Shown: positions 33,621-42,930, counted from the first letter of the stretch. The stretch: DNA of 64,000 bases from an uncultured Candidatus Saccharibacteria bacterium (GCA_948868795.1 CAQRDK010000001.1:124001-188000), one strand, 5' to 3'. Notes: generated by a model not told the origin, from the sequence alone. Made by a program: numbers and translations.

Positions 33621-34458
33621 TTTTCAGAACCTTCTTTATCTCTGCTAATATTTTAGCACGTTTCCCGACCGAAATGTCATGTTGGCCAATCACGCTGATA
33701 TAAGTAATATAGCGCGAGTTTTGCTTGGCGGCGCGCTTCAAATTCGAACGCATGACGAGCGGATCGAAATGACCGTGAATAATGGCAGTCGGGATGCGGA
33801 TTTTGGTATAAGTTTGGTAGTTTTTACGATTTAGAATGACTTGCTCCATAGATTTCGCAAAGGCGGCGGTGCGGATATAAGTGCTACGAAAACTACTGAA
33901 GCGCTGGACAAGGTGCGCAAGAACGTCGGCGGCCGGAACCTCGGTTGCAATCTTGTGAAGCGAGCCATAGGTTTTTGTATAGGCTTTATCAGGAAGACGA
34001 GCAAGCTCTTCGGCCATCAAAACGGGCGGCGAGACAAGGACGAGTTCGGCAAGTTCGACGCTGGGATGAAAATTCGTGGCATAATCAGCGGCAATCAGTG
34101 ATCCCATGGAGTGTCCGACAAGGACGACCGGAGTTTTGACGCGGAGATGTTTCAAGACTTGGTCAAGAGCTTGGTCATAATCGAGATAATCATAATCGAG
34201 CCAATCGGCACGAAGTGACTTGCCGAAGCCGAGCAGATCGAGAGCAACGAGACGAACTTTCTCGAGATCAGGGTCTCTGGCGAGTTGCTTCAAGGTCGTG
34301 CGCCAGGTGTCAGAGGTAGCAGAAATACCGTGGAGAAATACTACGGTCAGTTCCGGTTTTTTGACTTTGCGATCATAAGTTGCTTTGAGGCGAACGGGAA
34401 TCCGGAAACACTTGTGCCAGACCCAAGTGAATGCATTATAGAGTTTTTGCGTTAGCAT
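33592..34458 (-). CDS. Alpha/beta-fold hydrolase
   Basis: Protein of 288 residues. Oxyanion HG at 43-44, nucleophile Ser118 in GHSMGS, acid near GHFDPLV and a C-terminal His in IGQHDISVG complete the triad. The substrate cannot be deduced. There is no signal peptide. Its start codon overlaps the stop of the DHH gene by one base, and its end overlaps cysS. Confidence 0.82.
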   Translation of the reverse strand: MLTQKLYNAFTWVWHKCFRIPVRLKATYDRKVKKPELTVVFLHGISATSDTWRTTLKQLARDPDLEKVRLVALDLLGFGKSLRADWLDYDYLDYDQALDQVLKHLRVKTPVVLVGHSMGSLIAADYATNFHPSVELAELVLVSPPVLMAEELARLPDKAYTKTYGSLHKIATEVPAADVLAHLVQRFSSFRSTYIRTAAFAKSMEQVILNRKNYQTYTKIRIPTAIIHGHFDPLVMRSNLKRAAKQNSRYITYISVIGQHDISVGKRAKILAEIKKVLKNASKQTETI

Positions 34459-35489
34459 TATGCCGCCGGCTCGGAAGTTTTATCGGCGGTGTTTTGCTGG
34501 GCAAGCTTTTCGGCGCGGGCAGCTTCGAGAAGTTCCGGCATAATTCGCACAACATCAGCGACCACTTCTTCATAGCTCGTATCGTAAGTGCGGAAGCCGG
34601 CAGCGTAGGGGTGACCGCCGCCGCCGAAATAACCAGCAATTTGCTCGGCGATCGGCTCGGCGGTGCGAACTTTGCCAGTGACTTTGCCGTCGGGATAAGT
34701 TTTAATCGCGATAGCAACCACCACGCCTTCGATCAAGCGCATTTCTTCGAGAATCAGGACGTTCGGGTTGTATTCGTTGGAATAAGCCTGGATTTCTTCG
34801 AACGGAATGTGAATAGTTGCCAATTCCCCGTCGAGCGAATACTCAATGCGTTTAATCAAGTCGGCCTTATAGTCGAGAATGCGCGGAGATTTTTTCATAA
34901 AATCGCGACGGCGTTCATCAAGCTCGGCAGGATTTGCGCCGAGGTCGATTAGCTCAGCCATGGTGTGCATAGTTTCGGAAGTGACAGAAGCGCTGACAAG
35001 GCCGAGCGTATCAGAGGAAATCGCAGCGTAGAGAGCTTCGGCAGCTTCTTTCGGAACAGTCAAGTTGTCTGTCTTGGCAATTTGAAAAATCAGGTCAGCA
35101 CAAGCCGGGCGCGGTTCGATAATAGCTTCATGTGGAAAGTCGAGGTCATCCTCCGTCTCATGGTGATCGATGACGAGAACGGGTTTGTTATAAAGCGAAT
35201 TACGAATCGCAACGTCGTCGAGAAGTTTCGAAAGCAAGACTGCTGCGGCAGTATCGACGATAATATAACCGTCGGCTTTGTAGTCGAATTCGTTCGTGAC
35301 GCGCGACCAATCCGGGAAATAGTGGAGATAATTCGGCAAGTCGACCGGACAATAAAGTGAGTTCTCGGTGTCTTTCAAAATATAATCGAGCGCAATCGCG
35401 GAGCCGAGCGAATCGCCGTCGGGATTCTCGGCCTGAATAATACAAATGCGCTTTTTGTCGGCTAAAAACTGAGTAAACTTCTGATACAT
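34458..35489 (-). CDS. DHH/DHHA1 phosphoesterase (NrnA-like) with altered motif I
   Basis: Protein of 343 residues of the NrnA/oligoribonuclease-pAp phosphatase family. Motif III VIDHH at 106-110 and the DHHA1 signature GGGGHPYAAGF near 313 are intact. Motif I reads QAENPDGDSLGS: the metal-binding His usually four residues before the first Asp is Ala20. Activity may be altered or metal binding rearranged. TATAAT (-10 at 35497-35502) lies seven bases before the ATG: leaderless. First gene of a three-gene overlap with the hydrolase and cysS. Confidence 0.85.
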   Translation of the reverse strand: MYQKFTQFLADKKRICIIQAENPDGDSLGSAIALDYILKDTENSLYCPVDLPNYLHYFPDWSRVTNEFDYKADGYIIVDTAAAVLLSKLLDDVAIRNSLYNKPVLVIDHHETEDDLDFPHEAIIEPRPACADLIFQIAKTDNLTVPKEAAEALYAAISSDTLGLVSASVTSETMHTMAELIDLGANPAELDERRRDFMKKSPRILDYKADLIKRIEYSLDGELATIHIPFEEIQAYSNEYNPNVLILEEMRLIEGVVVAIAIKTYPDGKVTGKVRTAEPIAEQIAGYFGGGGHPYAAGFRTYDTSYEEVVADVVRIMPELLEAARAEKLAQQNTADKTSEPAA

Positions 35490-35504
35490 ATATATTATTA
35501 TATG

Positions 35505-36278
35505 CTACCTTCGGGGTTTTGTCGACTTCGAGGAAGACTTGGCGGATTTTGACGTTGTTTTAGCAGACTTTGAAGAAGTTTTGCGAGAGGTTCTAGCAGA
35601 TTTATGGGAAGTTTTGCGGCGAGTGGATTTCTTAGGTTCGTAGTTCGGGAAGGCCTTGGCGATGCGGCGACTGAGGCGGCCTTTCTCCATGATGATTGCG
35701 TGGACGCGCTCGGAGATTTCTTCGGTAGCGTCGCGCTCGACAGTGCCGACGGTGACTCGGAAGCCGAAAATCAAAATTAGCGAGCAAACAACGTCGACAA
35801 CGAAAAGGAAGGCAAGAATAAGAGCGATAATATCGAGAAGCTCCGGGTTAACGCTATCGAAAGCAGCGAAAAGAAGCGGATTAAAAACACGGACGATCAG
35901 AACGCCAGCAACGCCAAAGCCGAGCAAAGCACCGAGACAGATGCGACCGTTAATATTGAAAGGCTGGTCGGAGTAATCCCACCAACGCACACGGAAGATT
36001 TTTTCCATGAGAAAACTAGTCATGTATTCTAGGAGCGCTGCGCCTACGACAGAAACGCAGAAAATCGCGATAAGATTCTCGACGTGGCCGATGGCTAGGG
36101 TCCCGACGAGTGCGCCAACACCATAAATCGGGCAAATCGGTCCAATGAAGAAGCCTCGATTGGTCAGGCGACCTTTTTGGAGCAAAGTGACGACAAGTTC
36201 CATAGCCCAGCCAGCGCAGGAATAAGTTAGAAAAAGTAAAAACCAGGTAGCGGGGCTGTGCTCGGAAAAAGTCTCCAT
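35505..36278 (-). CDS. CmpB-like (PF06541) membrane protein with Lys/Ser-rich tail
   Basis: Protein of 257 residues with five to six membrane helices in 1-175, resembling the putative ABC-transporter type IV/CmpB family (YSCAGWAMELVV, NRGFFIGPICPIYGVGAL, WDYSDQPFNINGRICL). The C-terminal 50 residues are a Lys/Arg/Ser/Thr repeat tail like histone H1. I place the start at METFSEHS (36278), one base after the rmuC stop and six bases after GAGGT; a TTG seven codons earlier overlaps rmuC. Function unknown. Confidence 0.75.
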   Translation of the reverse strand: METFSEHSPATWFLLFLTYSCAGWAMELVVTLLQKGRLTNRGFFIGPICPIYGVGALVGTLAIGHVENLIAIFCVSVVGAALLEYMTSFLMEKIFRVRWWDYSDQPFNINGRICLGALLGFGVAGVLIVRVFNPLLFAAFDSVNPELLDIIALILAFLFVVDVVCSLILIFGFRVTVGTVERDATEEISERVHAIIMEKGRLSRRIAKAFPNYEPKKSTRRKTSHKSARTSRKTSSKSAKTTSKSAKSSSKSTKPRR

Positions 36279-36279
36279 A

Positions 36280-37464
36280 TTAAACCTCAATATCTCCAAT
36301 CATTTTAACGCTTTCGGCTTCCGGCAAAGTCTCGACAGATTTCAACTTGCGCTCGATTTGACGAGAAGTAGTAGAGGCGGAATCGATTTTGTTGACGGTT
36401 TCTTGGAGTTTTTTCTTGGTCGCGTCGAGTAAATCGCCAAATTTTGAGAATTGAGTTTTGACGGCGCCTAGGGTTTGCCAGACTTCGGCGGAGCGCTTTT
36501 CGATCGCAACAGTGCGGAAACCCATGGTGAGACCGGAAAGAATCACCGGCAAGGTCGAGGGCGAGCAAATCGTGACGTTCAGCTTCTGACGAACCTCGTC
36601 GAAAAGCCCGGGGATACGGAGGATTTCGGCATAGAGGCTTTCGGTCGGGACGAACATGACGCCAAAGTCGGTCGTCGCAGGAGGATCAAGATATTTAGTG
36701 GCGATTTTCTTGGCTTGCTCCTTGACGTCGGTCGCAAGAGCTTTGCGCAGAGTTTCGATTTCAGCTTTATCACCGCGATCATAAGCCTCGATAAGTCGGG
36801 CGTAATTCTCGACCGGAAACTTCGAGTCAATCGGCAGGAGGACTTGGTTCTCGCCTTGACCGGGCATTTTAATCGCGAACTCCACCCGGTCATTGCTGCC
36901 GGCTTTTGTCAGGGTATTCTCAAGATATTGATCTTTAGTCAAACTATCGGAAATAATGTTGCCAAGCTGAACTTCGCCATAAATCCCGCGAGTTTTGACG
37001 CCTTCCATGACTTTCTTTAAGTCGCCGACGCCATGCGCAAGATTACGCATTTCACCCAGGCCTTGATAAACCTGGGTGAGTTGACCGGAGATATGTTTGA
37101 AACTATTGTTGAAGCGTTCCTCGACGGACTTTTGTAGCTTTTCGTCGACCGTGAGGCGCATCTCTTCCAACTTTTTCGAGTTGTCATCCTGAAGACTTTT
37201 GACGCGAGTGTCGACGGTTTTCTGGATAAGTTGTAAGTTATCGGAAAGTTCTTTGCGGCTGTCCTGTAAGTTCGTCGTAATCTCGCGGCGATTTTCGCGG
37301 AAGGCATCTTCAATTTTTGGGGTGAGTTTATCGAGTTGGCCTTCGACGCGGATGAGGCGTTCTTCAAGCTTCGTTGTATCAACACGAGCGACGGGCTTTC
37401 TGGCAATCAAAATCACAAGCAGGCCAAGATTGATAAGCAATAAGCCGATTAGCGTAAGCTCCAT
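36280..37464 (-). CDS. rmuC: DNA recombination protein RmuC
   Basis: Protein of 394 residues: N-terminal membrane helix (about 3-20), long coiled coil (about 25-125), then the PD-(D/E)XK-like RmuC domain (GVKTRGIYGEVQLGNII, LPIDSKFPVENY, FGVMFVPTESLYAEI). Thought to limit inversions at short repeats. TGCTATAAT (-10 at 37472-37477) is seven bases before the ATG: leaderless. Confidence 0.92.
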   Translation of the reverse strand: MELTLIGLLLINLGLLVILIARKPVARVDTTKLEERLIRVEGQLDKLTPKIEDAFRENRREITTNLQDSRKELSDNLQLIQKTVDTRVKSLQDDNSKKLEEMRLTVDEKLQKSVEERFNNSFKHISGQLTQVYQGLGEMRNLAHGVGDLKKVMEGVKTRGIYGEVQLGNIISDSLTKDQYLENTLTKAGSNDRVEFAIKMPGQGENQVLLPIDSKFPVENYARLIEAYDRGDKAEIETLRKALATDVKEQAKKIATKYLDPPATTDFGVMFVPTESLYAEILRIPGLFDEVRQKLNVTICSPSTLPVILSGLTMGFRTVAIEKRSAEVWQTLGAVKTQFSKFGDLLDATKKKLQETVNKIDSASTTSRQIERKLKSVETLPEAESVKMIGDIEV

Positions 37465-37484
37465 ATGTGCTATTATAGCACATT

Positions 37485-39569
37485 TTAGTTTCGTTGGTCC
37501 CTAATAATGTTTTTACTGCAAAGGTAGGTGATGAGAAAGTAGCCGCCATAGATGGCGCCGAGGATGATGGCAACGGCGGGCAGGGCGCTGGTGATGTCGA
37601 TGCCACCAAGACTAATCAAGACAACGTCACAGAATTGAAGTCCAAAGACAGCGTGGAGAATTGCGATGAGGAGCGGAAAAAGGAAGAAGATGAAAATCTG
37701 CCAGAAGAGTGCGCGGTTTAGCATTTTTTCGCTAGCACCGATTTTGCGGAGAACGGTGTATTTTGCGCGGTTGTCGCTGCTTTCGGAAAGTTCCTTGAGG
37801 GCGAGGACGGCGGCGCTGGAGATGAGGAAGATGATGCCGAGATAAAGTCCGACAAAAGTGACGAGAGCGGAAGTGCCGACGTTGTTGTCGATGAGGTCCT
37901 GGCGCGACTCGACATCGAAATAATAGATGCCGCGGTTGCTGCCATTATAATTATAGACTGCGCTTTCTTCGTCAGGCTCGTCGTCGCTATAGAAACGGTT
38001 GTTGACACCATAGAGGATGCGCTCGGCGGCCTCGGGATCGACGTCGGTTTTGTAGTTCGCGAGGAGGACTTCGCGGCGCGATTCAGCTTCGGCGGCGAGA
38101 TTAATACTATCTGGCACGATGATAATTCCCTCGTTGAGAGTCGAGACTTGGAGTTCGATGCCGCCGACGATACATTGATCGGAGTTTGGCGAGAGAGTCT
38201 TGCCGGCAACCGTAATTTTTTTGCCATCTTTCATGGCTTGGTTGCGAAGTTCGAGCACAGGTTTGAAGTCGGCAATCATAGCATACTCGCCGTCTGCAAG
38301 ATTAACTTCCGGGTGACCGAAAACCTTCGCGGCGCGATTGTAGTCGCTTTGATGAATAAAGCGTTCGGAAACGTCATAAGAACCCATGACCGTCACATCT
38401 CCAGCACCTTCATTCACGCCGCTAACCGAACCAATGACATCGCCGAGAATAACACTGTCGAGGCGGTAAGTTTCGTAGGTCGTGATATCTTCGAGCCAGT
38501 CAGACAAGTTGACGTTCTCGCGCTGGTAGACTTCTGGAATAGACACGGGGTTTTCGCCGATACCGATAACTTGAATGTCGACGGGCATTAGTTTTTCGGC
38601 GGTTTCGTGCATGGTGTGGTTGATGGAGAGGGCGGAGCCGAGGATGCAAATCGTCGTGAAGAGCATAAGACAGATTAGGCTCATGGAGACAACGGTAGTG
38701 TTAATCTTGCTGCCGAATTGGCGAAGAATGAAGGAGTTTAGCTTGCTATAGTAGACTTTTTTGAAGCTCATGACAATTCGGAGAAGCAGGCCGGAGAGCG
38801 ACCAAAAGAGGAGGAAGGTGGCGGTGACGCCGATAGCAATCGGGACGAGAAGAATCTGGATGTCGGCGTTTTCGATAAGCGTGTTGAGACCGGCGGTGAC
38901 GAGATAGTAGGAATAGCCGAGCATGACGGAGGCGATAATGAAGACAACGGTGCAGACCCAGGGATTCTTCAAGGCAACTTTTTCATTGCGACGGTTGCTG
39001 GAAAGTAAGTTAATTAGTTTCTGGCGGCCGATAATGATAACGTTGAAAATCATGACGGCGAGATAGATGACGCCGAAGTAGATGAGAGTTTTCAGACAGG
39101 CAGCGCCGGAGAAGACGAATTGGAAGTTAGTCAGGTCGGCGTCGAACATATTAGCGACGAGGACGCTAGTGAATTGCGAGGCGATGATGCCGAGGGCGAG
39201 ACCAGCGACCAGCGAGAGGACGCCGATCAGGAAAGTCTCGATGAGCAAGAGGCGGGAAATTTTGCGTTTGCCCATGCCGAGGGTCATATAGAGACCGAAC
39301 TCCTTGCTGCGACGCTTGATCAGGAAGCGCGAGGCGTAGATGATGAGCGCGCCGAGAATGACGGAGACGAAGACGCTGACGACGCCGAGAATGACGTTCA
39401 TGAGTTTCAGCATGTCTTTGACGCGCTCGGTGACGTCGAGCATGACGGATTGGCTTTCAAGCGAATTGAAGACATAGAAAATTGCGACGCCGAGCACGAG
39501 CGTGAAGAAATAGATTGCGTAATCTTTAATGCTGCGGCGAATGTTTTTGATGGCGAGTTTTGTAAACAT
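37485..39569 (-). CDS. BceB-type ABC transporter permease
   Basis: Permease of 694 residues with ten predicted membrane helices and one large extracellular domain of about 250 residues (roughly 315-570), the layout of BceB/VraG-type transporters that remove or sense antimicrobial peptides. FtsX regions are visible after helix 2 (RSKEFGLYMTLGMGKRKIS) and near the C-terminus (YTVLRKIGASEKML). It lies 37 bases after its ATPase gene in a complete regulator-kinase-ATPase-permease module. Confidence 0.9.
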   Translation of the reverse strand: MFTKLAIKNIRRSIKDYAIYFFTLVLGVAIFYVFNSLESQSVMLDVTERVKDMLKLMNVILGVVSVFVSVILGALIIYASRFLIKRRSKEFGLYMTLGMGKRKISRLLLIETFLIGVLSLVAGLALGIIASQFTSVLVANMFDADLTNFQFVFSGAACLKTLIYFGVIYLAVMIFNVIIIGRQKLINLLSSNRRNEKVALKNPWVCTVVFIIASVMLGYSYYLVTAGLNTLIENADIQILLVPIAIGVTATFLLFWSLSGLLLRIVMSFKKVYYSKLNSFILRQFGSKINTTVVSMSLICLMLFTTICILGSALSINHTMHETAEKLMPVDIQVIGIGENPVSIPEVYQRENVNLSDWLEDITTYETYRLDSVILGDVIGSVSGVNEGAGDVTVMGSYDVSERFIHQSDYNRAAKVFGHPEVNLADGEYAMIADFKPVLELRNQAMKDGKKITVAGKTLSPNSDQCIVGGIELQVSTLNEGIIIVPDSINLAAEAESRREVLLANYKTDVDPEAAERILYGVNNRFYSDDEPDEESAVYNYNGSNRGIYYFDVESRQDLIDNNVGTSALVTFVGLYLGIIFLISSAAVLALKELSESSDNRAKYTVLRKIGASEKMLNRALFWQIFIFFLFPLLIAILHAVFGLQFCDVVLISLGGIDITSALPAVAIILGAIYGGYFLITYLCSKNIIRDQRN

Positions 39570-39606
39570 AACTAATTCCTTTCTGTAATCGTGGGTTTAA
39601 GATTGT

Positions 39607-40374
39607 TTACAAGACGTCGCTGGCGTCGCCACCGAGCAAAGTGATAACGTCGATAATCGCGTCGAAGAAATCTTTGCGCGAGTCGTCGCCCTTCAAAAGT
39701 TCATTAAAAACTTTGCCGTCTTTGATGAAGATGACCCGGTTCGCGTAGGACGCGGCGAAAGCGTCGTGCGTGACCATGAGAATCGTGGTCTGGAACTTTT
39801 GGTTCAGACGCTCAAACTGCTCGAGGAGCATTTTCGATGACTTCGAATCGAGCGCGCCGGTCGGTTCATCGGCGAGGACGAGCTTCGGGTCGGTGATGAT
39901 AGCGCGAGCGGAGGCGACACGTTGCTTCTGACCGCCGGACATTTGATAGGGGTATTTACTGAGAACATCGGTGATATTTAGTTCCCTGGCGACCTTTTTA
40001 ACGCGGTCATCAATCTCGCTGGGCGCGAAGTTTTGAATCGAAAGGGCGAGAGCGATATTCTCGTAAGCCGTGAGCGAATCGAGCAGATTGAAATCCTGGA
40101 AAATGAAGCCGAGCTTTTCGCGACGGAATTCGTTGAGTTCTTCGCCTTTGAGGGACGTAATATCGTCGCCGTCGACGTAGATGTGGCCGGCGGTAACGCG
40201 GTCGATGGTTGAGATGATATTGAGCAGAGTAGTCTTGCCGGAGCCGCTGGCGCCCATAATTGCCACAAACTCACCTTCGTTCACTTTGAAGGAAATATTG
40301 TTGATAGCCTTCGTGAGCGAAGACTTGTTGCCATAATACTTTTCGACTTTTTCTAGCTCGAGAATGGTTTTCAT
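39607..40374 (-). CDS. BceA-type ABC transporter ATPase
   Basis: ATPase of 255 residues: Walker A GASGSGKTT, signature MSGGQKQR, Walker B LVLADEPTGALDS, switch VTHDA. It pairs with the permease downstream. Its own promoter (TATAAT, -10 at 40455-40460) and a leader with a CGTCGCC/GGCGACG hairpin separate it from the kinase, so the transporter can be induced independently, as in classical Bce systems (inference). Confidence 0.92.
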   Translation of the reverse strand: MKTILELEKVEKYYGNKSSLTKAINNISFKVNEGEFVAIMGASGSGKTTLLNIISTIDRVTAGHIYVDGDDITSLKGEELNEFRREKLGFIFQDFNLLDSLTAYENIALALSIQNFAPSEIDDRVKKVARELNITDVLSKYPYQMSGGQKQRVASARAIITDPKLVLADEPTGALDSKSSKMLLEQFERLNQKFQTTILMVTHDAFAASYANRVIFIKDGKVFNELLKGDDSRKDFFDAIIDVITLLGGDASDVL

Positions 40375-40399
40375 GCTTCTCCTTATGTTCTTTGGGGAT

Positions 40400-40460
40400 C
40401 GTCGCCTTAACTTTTGGTATTTCGTTGGCGACGGTTTTAGTTTGTCTTGGCTTGATTATA
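40400..40460 (-). promoter_or_regulatory. Promoter and hairpin leader of the BceAB-like operon
   Basis: -10 ACTATAAT (40455-40460). The leader folds CGTCGCC (40433-40427) with GGCGACG (40406-40400) before the Shine-Dalgarno region AAGGAG. The cognate response-regulator site is expected just upstream but no clear inverted repeat could be fixed by eye. Confidence 0.55.
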
Positions 40461-40504
40461 GTTTACTCTGGAAGTTTTGTCGTTTGCTCAAGGTTTCAGA
40501 AAAC

Positions 40505-41677
40505 TTACTTTTTTGAAAGAGTATGTTTTGGCGGTGCCGGAGTATGATTTTCTGGGCTTGGAGTATGATTCGTATTGACCGGAGTATGATTTTCTGGGCG
40601 CATGATAGTATAGTAATCGTGGCGCGGGAAAGTGATTTCGACGATGGTGCCCTTTTGGTTTGGCGAGGAGATTTCGATTTGGTGACCGAGCTTGTCGCAG
40701 AGGGTTTTCGCAATATAGAGGCCCATGCCAGTCGATTTTTGGCCGCTACTCGGCAAGGAGTTGCGGCTGGTTCGACTGTTCGCGGAAGATATAGCACCGT
40801 GGCCGTTCTCGCCGGTGAAGGATTTTTCGAAGACGCGCGGGAGATCTTTCGCGGAAATACCGAGACCATCGTCGGCGATTGTGAGGACAGTTTTCTCTGC
40901 GGTATCTTCGGCGGAAATGGTAATAGTTTTGCTCTGATATTTAATGCTATTTTGAAGGATTTGGTTGATGATAAACTCGAGCCACTTGCTATCGGTAAAA
41001 ACTTCGTAATCTAGATTATTTACGGTGAAGTCGACGTTACTGGCGAGGAGAAGGTCACGATTACGAGTGGCGACATTTTTGATAATTTCGGCGAGCGAAG
41101 TAGGCTTAATGAGATAATCGTGTTCGGCGTTTTCGGCGCGGGCGAAATAGAGAACTTGTTCAACATAACTGTCGAGACGACTGAGCTGGGCGGCAATTTT
41201 GCGATCTTTATTCATGAGGCTCAAAGTGGCGAGGGGAGTTTTAACTTCGTGAATCCACATTTCGATATAGTCGCGAAACTCGTCGGCTTCGATCTCATAG
41301 CTCTGGACGACTTCGGCCATGGATTTGTTGATAGCGTAGAGCGCTTCGTAGAGAACGGCGCCGTCATAGAAGTTCGGCCTAGCGAGGGTCTCGAGGACGA
41401 GGTAGGCACGGTCGAGGCTGGCAATGTTTTGGAGGAGTTTTTGATAAAAGGTGCGGCGGCGGAGATATTCGGAAACCGGGACAGTGACACCAAAAAGTGC
41501 GAAAAAGATCACGGTAATAATAATTATTTCGGCGCGGGCATGGAGAGCGAGCAGGAAAAGTAGCAGACAAGCTAGAAGGACGAAGAAAAGTATAAAATAA
41601 TAGAGCTTCTCGCGGAGAAAGTGGCGGAGGTTGGCGGGATTGTCGCGGCGGTTGGCGGCCGGGTTAGGCGAGGACAT
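40505..41677 (-). CDS. BceS-type sensor histidine kinase
   Basis: Kinase of 390 residues. Two membrane helices (about 27-75) with almost no extracellular loop mark an intramembrane-sensing kinase, which senses through its transporter. Phospho-acceptor His in WIHEVKTPLATL near 148, N box NQILQNSIKYQ, G boxes ADDGLGIS and STGMGLYIAKTL. The C-terminus carries an extra tail of repeated NHTP units. It overlaps the response regulator gene by 14 bases. Confidence 0.92.
   Translation of the reverse strand: MSSPNPAANRRDNPANLRHFLREKLYYFILFFVLLACLLLFLLALHARAEIIIITVIFFALFGVTVPVSEYLRRRTFYQKLLQNIASLDRAYLVLETLARPNFYDGAVLYEALYAINKSMAEVVQSYEIEADEFRDYIEMWIHEVKTPLATLSLMNKDRKIAAQLSRLDSYVEQVLYFARAENAEHDYLIKPTSLAEIIKNVATRNRDLLLASNVDFTVNNLDYEVFTDSKWLEFIINQILQNSIKYQSKTITISAEDTAEKTVLTIADDGLGISAKDLPRVFEKSFTGENGHGAISSANSRTSRNSLPSSGQKSTGMGLYIAKTLCDKLGHQIEISSPNQKGTIVEITFPRHDYYTIMRPENHTPVNTNHTPSPENHTPAPPKHTLSKK
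40537..40599 (-). repeat. In-frame repeats encoding the kinase tail
   Basis: The 21-mer CCGGAGTATGATTTTCTGGGC occurs at 40537-40557 and 40579-40599 (42 bases, 14 codons apart) with a related unit between (GGAGTATGATT at 40560-40570). Translated, the tail repeats NHTP every seven residues. Copy number may vary between strains. Confidence 0.75.
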
Positions 41678-42398
41678 AGCCGAGGCCTTTGCGGGTTTCG
41701 ATAGCGTCGTCGGCGCCGAGAGATTTAAGTTTTGAACGAAGGCGGCTGATGTTGACGGTCAGAGCATTGTCGTTGATGTATTCCTGGTTATTCCAGAGGT
41801 CGGTCATGAGAGCATCGCGAGTGACAATTTCACCCTTCGCTTCGAGAAGGTGACTTAGAATAATCATCTCATTCTTCGTAAGCAAGGCGCGACGCGGCTT
41901 GCCAGTTCTTGAGTCTTTCTCTCCAGAAATCACGCCGCGAGCAAGGTCGATGTTTAGGTGGCGGAAGTTTTTAATACTGCTGGGGGCTTCGACGCGCTTC
42001 AGGACGGCGGCGATTCGGAGGAGTAAAACTTGCGGACTATAAGGCTTCGTGATGTAATCATCGGCGCCATAACTCATAGAGAGAACTTCGTCCATTTCGG
42101 AGCTGCTGCTAGTCACCATGATTACGGGAAGCTCGGAAGTCTGACGCAGGGTTTTTAGAAGTTGTTCGCCGTTTAAGCCGGGGAGATTAATATCAAGCAA
42201 AAGCAGGTCGGGCTTCGCCGCGAGGATTTGCTCGACGATAGTCTCGAGATCAAAAGGCGCAGACCGTTCAAGTTCGCGGGGCGCAGGTTGCTCTTCGAAA
42301 ACTAGAGCGTCGGTTTCATAGCCAGAACCCGCGAGAAGGTCGGCGAGGCTTTGGCGCATGACTGATTCGTCTTCGATGATATAGATCTTGGTCGACAT
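41664..42398 (-). CDS. OmpR-family response regulator (BceR-like)
   Basis: Protein of 244 residues. The receiver domain has phospho-acceptor Asp near 73 (LLLDINLPG), the Thr/Ser switch MVTSSS and Lys in YITKPYSPQ. The C-terminal winged helix ends ALTVNISRLRSKLKSLGADDAIETRKGLGYVLA, typical of the family. A stretch of about 20 residues inserted before the phosphorylation site (PRELERSAPFDLE) is unusual. TATAAT (-10 at 42407-42412) is eight bases before the ATG: near leaderless. Confidence 0.92.
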   Translation of the reverse strand: MSTKIYIIEDESVMRQSLADLLAGSGYETDALVFEEQPAPRELERSAPFDLETIVEQILAAKPDLLLLDINLPGLNGEQLLKTLRQTSELPVIMVTSSSSEMDEVLSMSYGADDYITKPYSPQVLLLRIAAVLKRVEAPSSIKNFRHLNIDLARGVISGEKDSRTGKPRRALLTKNEMIILSHLLEAKGEIVTRDALMTDLWNNQEYINDNALTVNISRLRSKLKSLGADDAIETRKGLGYVLA

Positions 42399-42414
42399 AT
42401 GAGTATATTATATA

Positions 42415-42867
42415 TTATTCGTGGAAACTGTTATTAAAAATCAGTAGGAACTCAATCACGAATCTAATACGATCACGCAAAATCGGATCGTCGGTTTCAG
42501 TGTTAAGGATAGCGGTTTGATTATTGAGCCCGCTAAATAGGTTGCCGACCGAACCGCCCATATAGTCAATAGCGTCAGCATAATCCGTATATAGAGCGGC
42601 GAGTGCTTGATTCGGATCCTTGAAAACCGGTTTATCGTATTGGTTAATGCCAACAGCATAAGATTCGTTATCCGAAGGGACATAGCCATATATGCCAATT
42701 GTGCGTTTTTCCTCGGTAGTATAGTCCCGGACGGCAACGAATTCTCCAGGAACGTCAAAATGCAGAATAAATTTAGCTTGCTCCCGAGAAGGTAGACTTA
42801 GAAAGATAGCTAGCGCCACAAGGAGGGCTATGAAAATAACCGCAACAATAAGTTTTACCTTTTTCAT
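42415..42867 (-). CDS. Small membrane-anchored exported protein
   Basis: Protein of 150 residues with an N-terminal membrane anchor (about 5-27) and an extracellular domain without recognised family (VAVRDYTTEEKRTIGIYGYVP...). It lies 16 bases upstream of the BceR-like gene and shares orientation; its last codons overlap the regulator's promoter. A role in peptide sensing is possible but purely contextual. Confidence 0.6.
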   Translation of the reverse strand: MKKVKLIVAVIFIALLVALAIFLSLPSREQAKFILHFDVPGEFVAVRDYTTEEKRTIGIYGYVPSDNESYAVGINQYDKPVFKDPNQALAALYTDYADAIDYMGGSVGNLFSGLNNQTAILNTETDDPILRDRIRFVIEFLLIFNNSFHE

Positions 42868-42892
42868 AAATAATCCTACTCGTCAGGAAAAC

Positions 42893-42922
42893 AGAAAAGT
42901 CCCCGTATATTGGGGACTTTCC
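42893..42922 (-). terminator. Terminator of fusA
   Basis: AAAGTCCCC (42896-42904) with GGGGACTTT (42912-42920), then TTCTGTTTTCC on the minus strand, just after the fusA stop. Confidence 0.8.
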
Positions 42923-42930
42923 GCAAGTTG

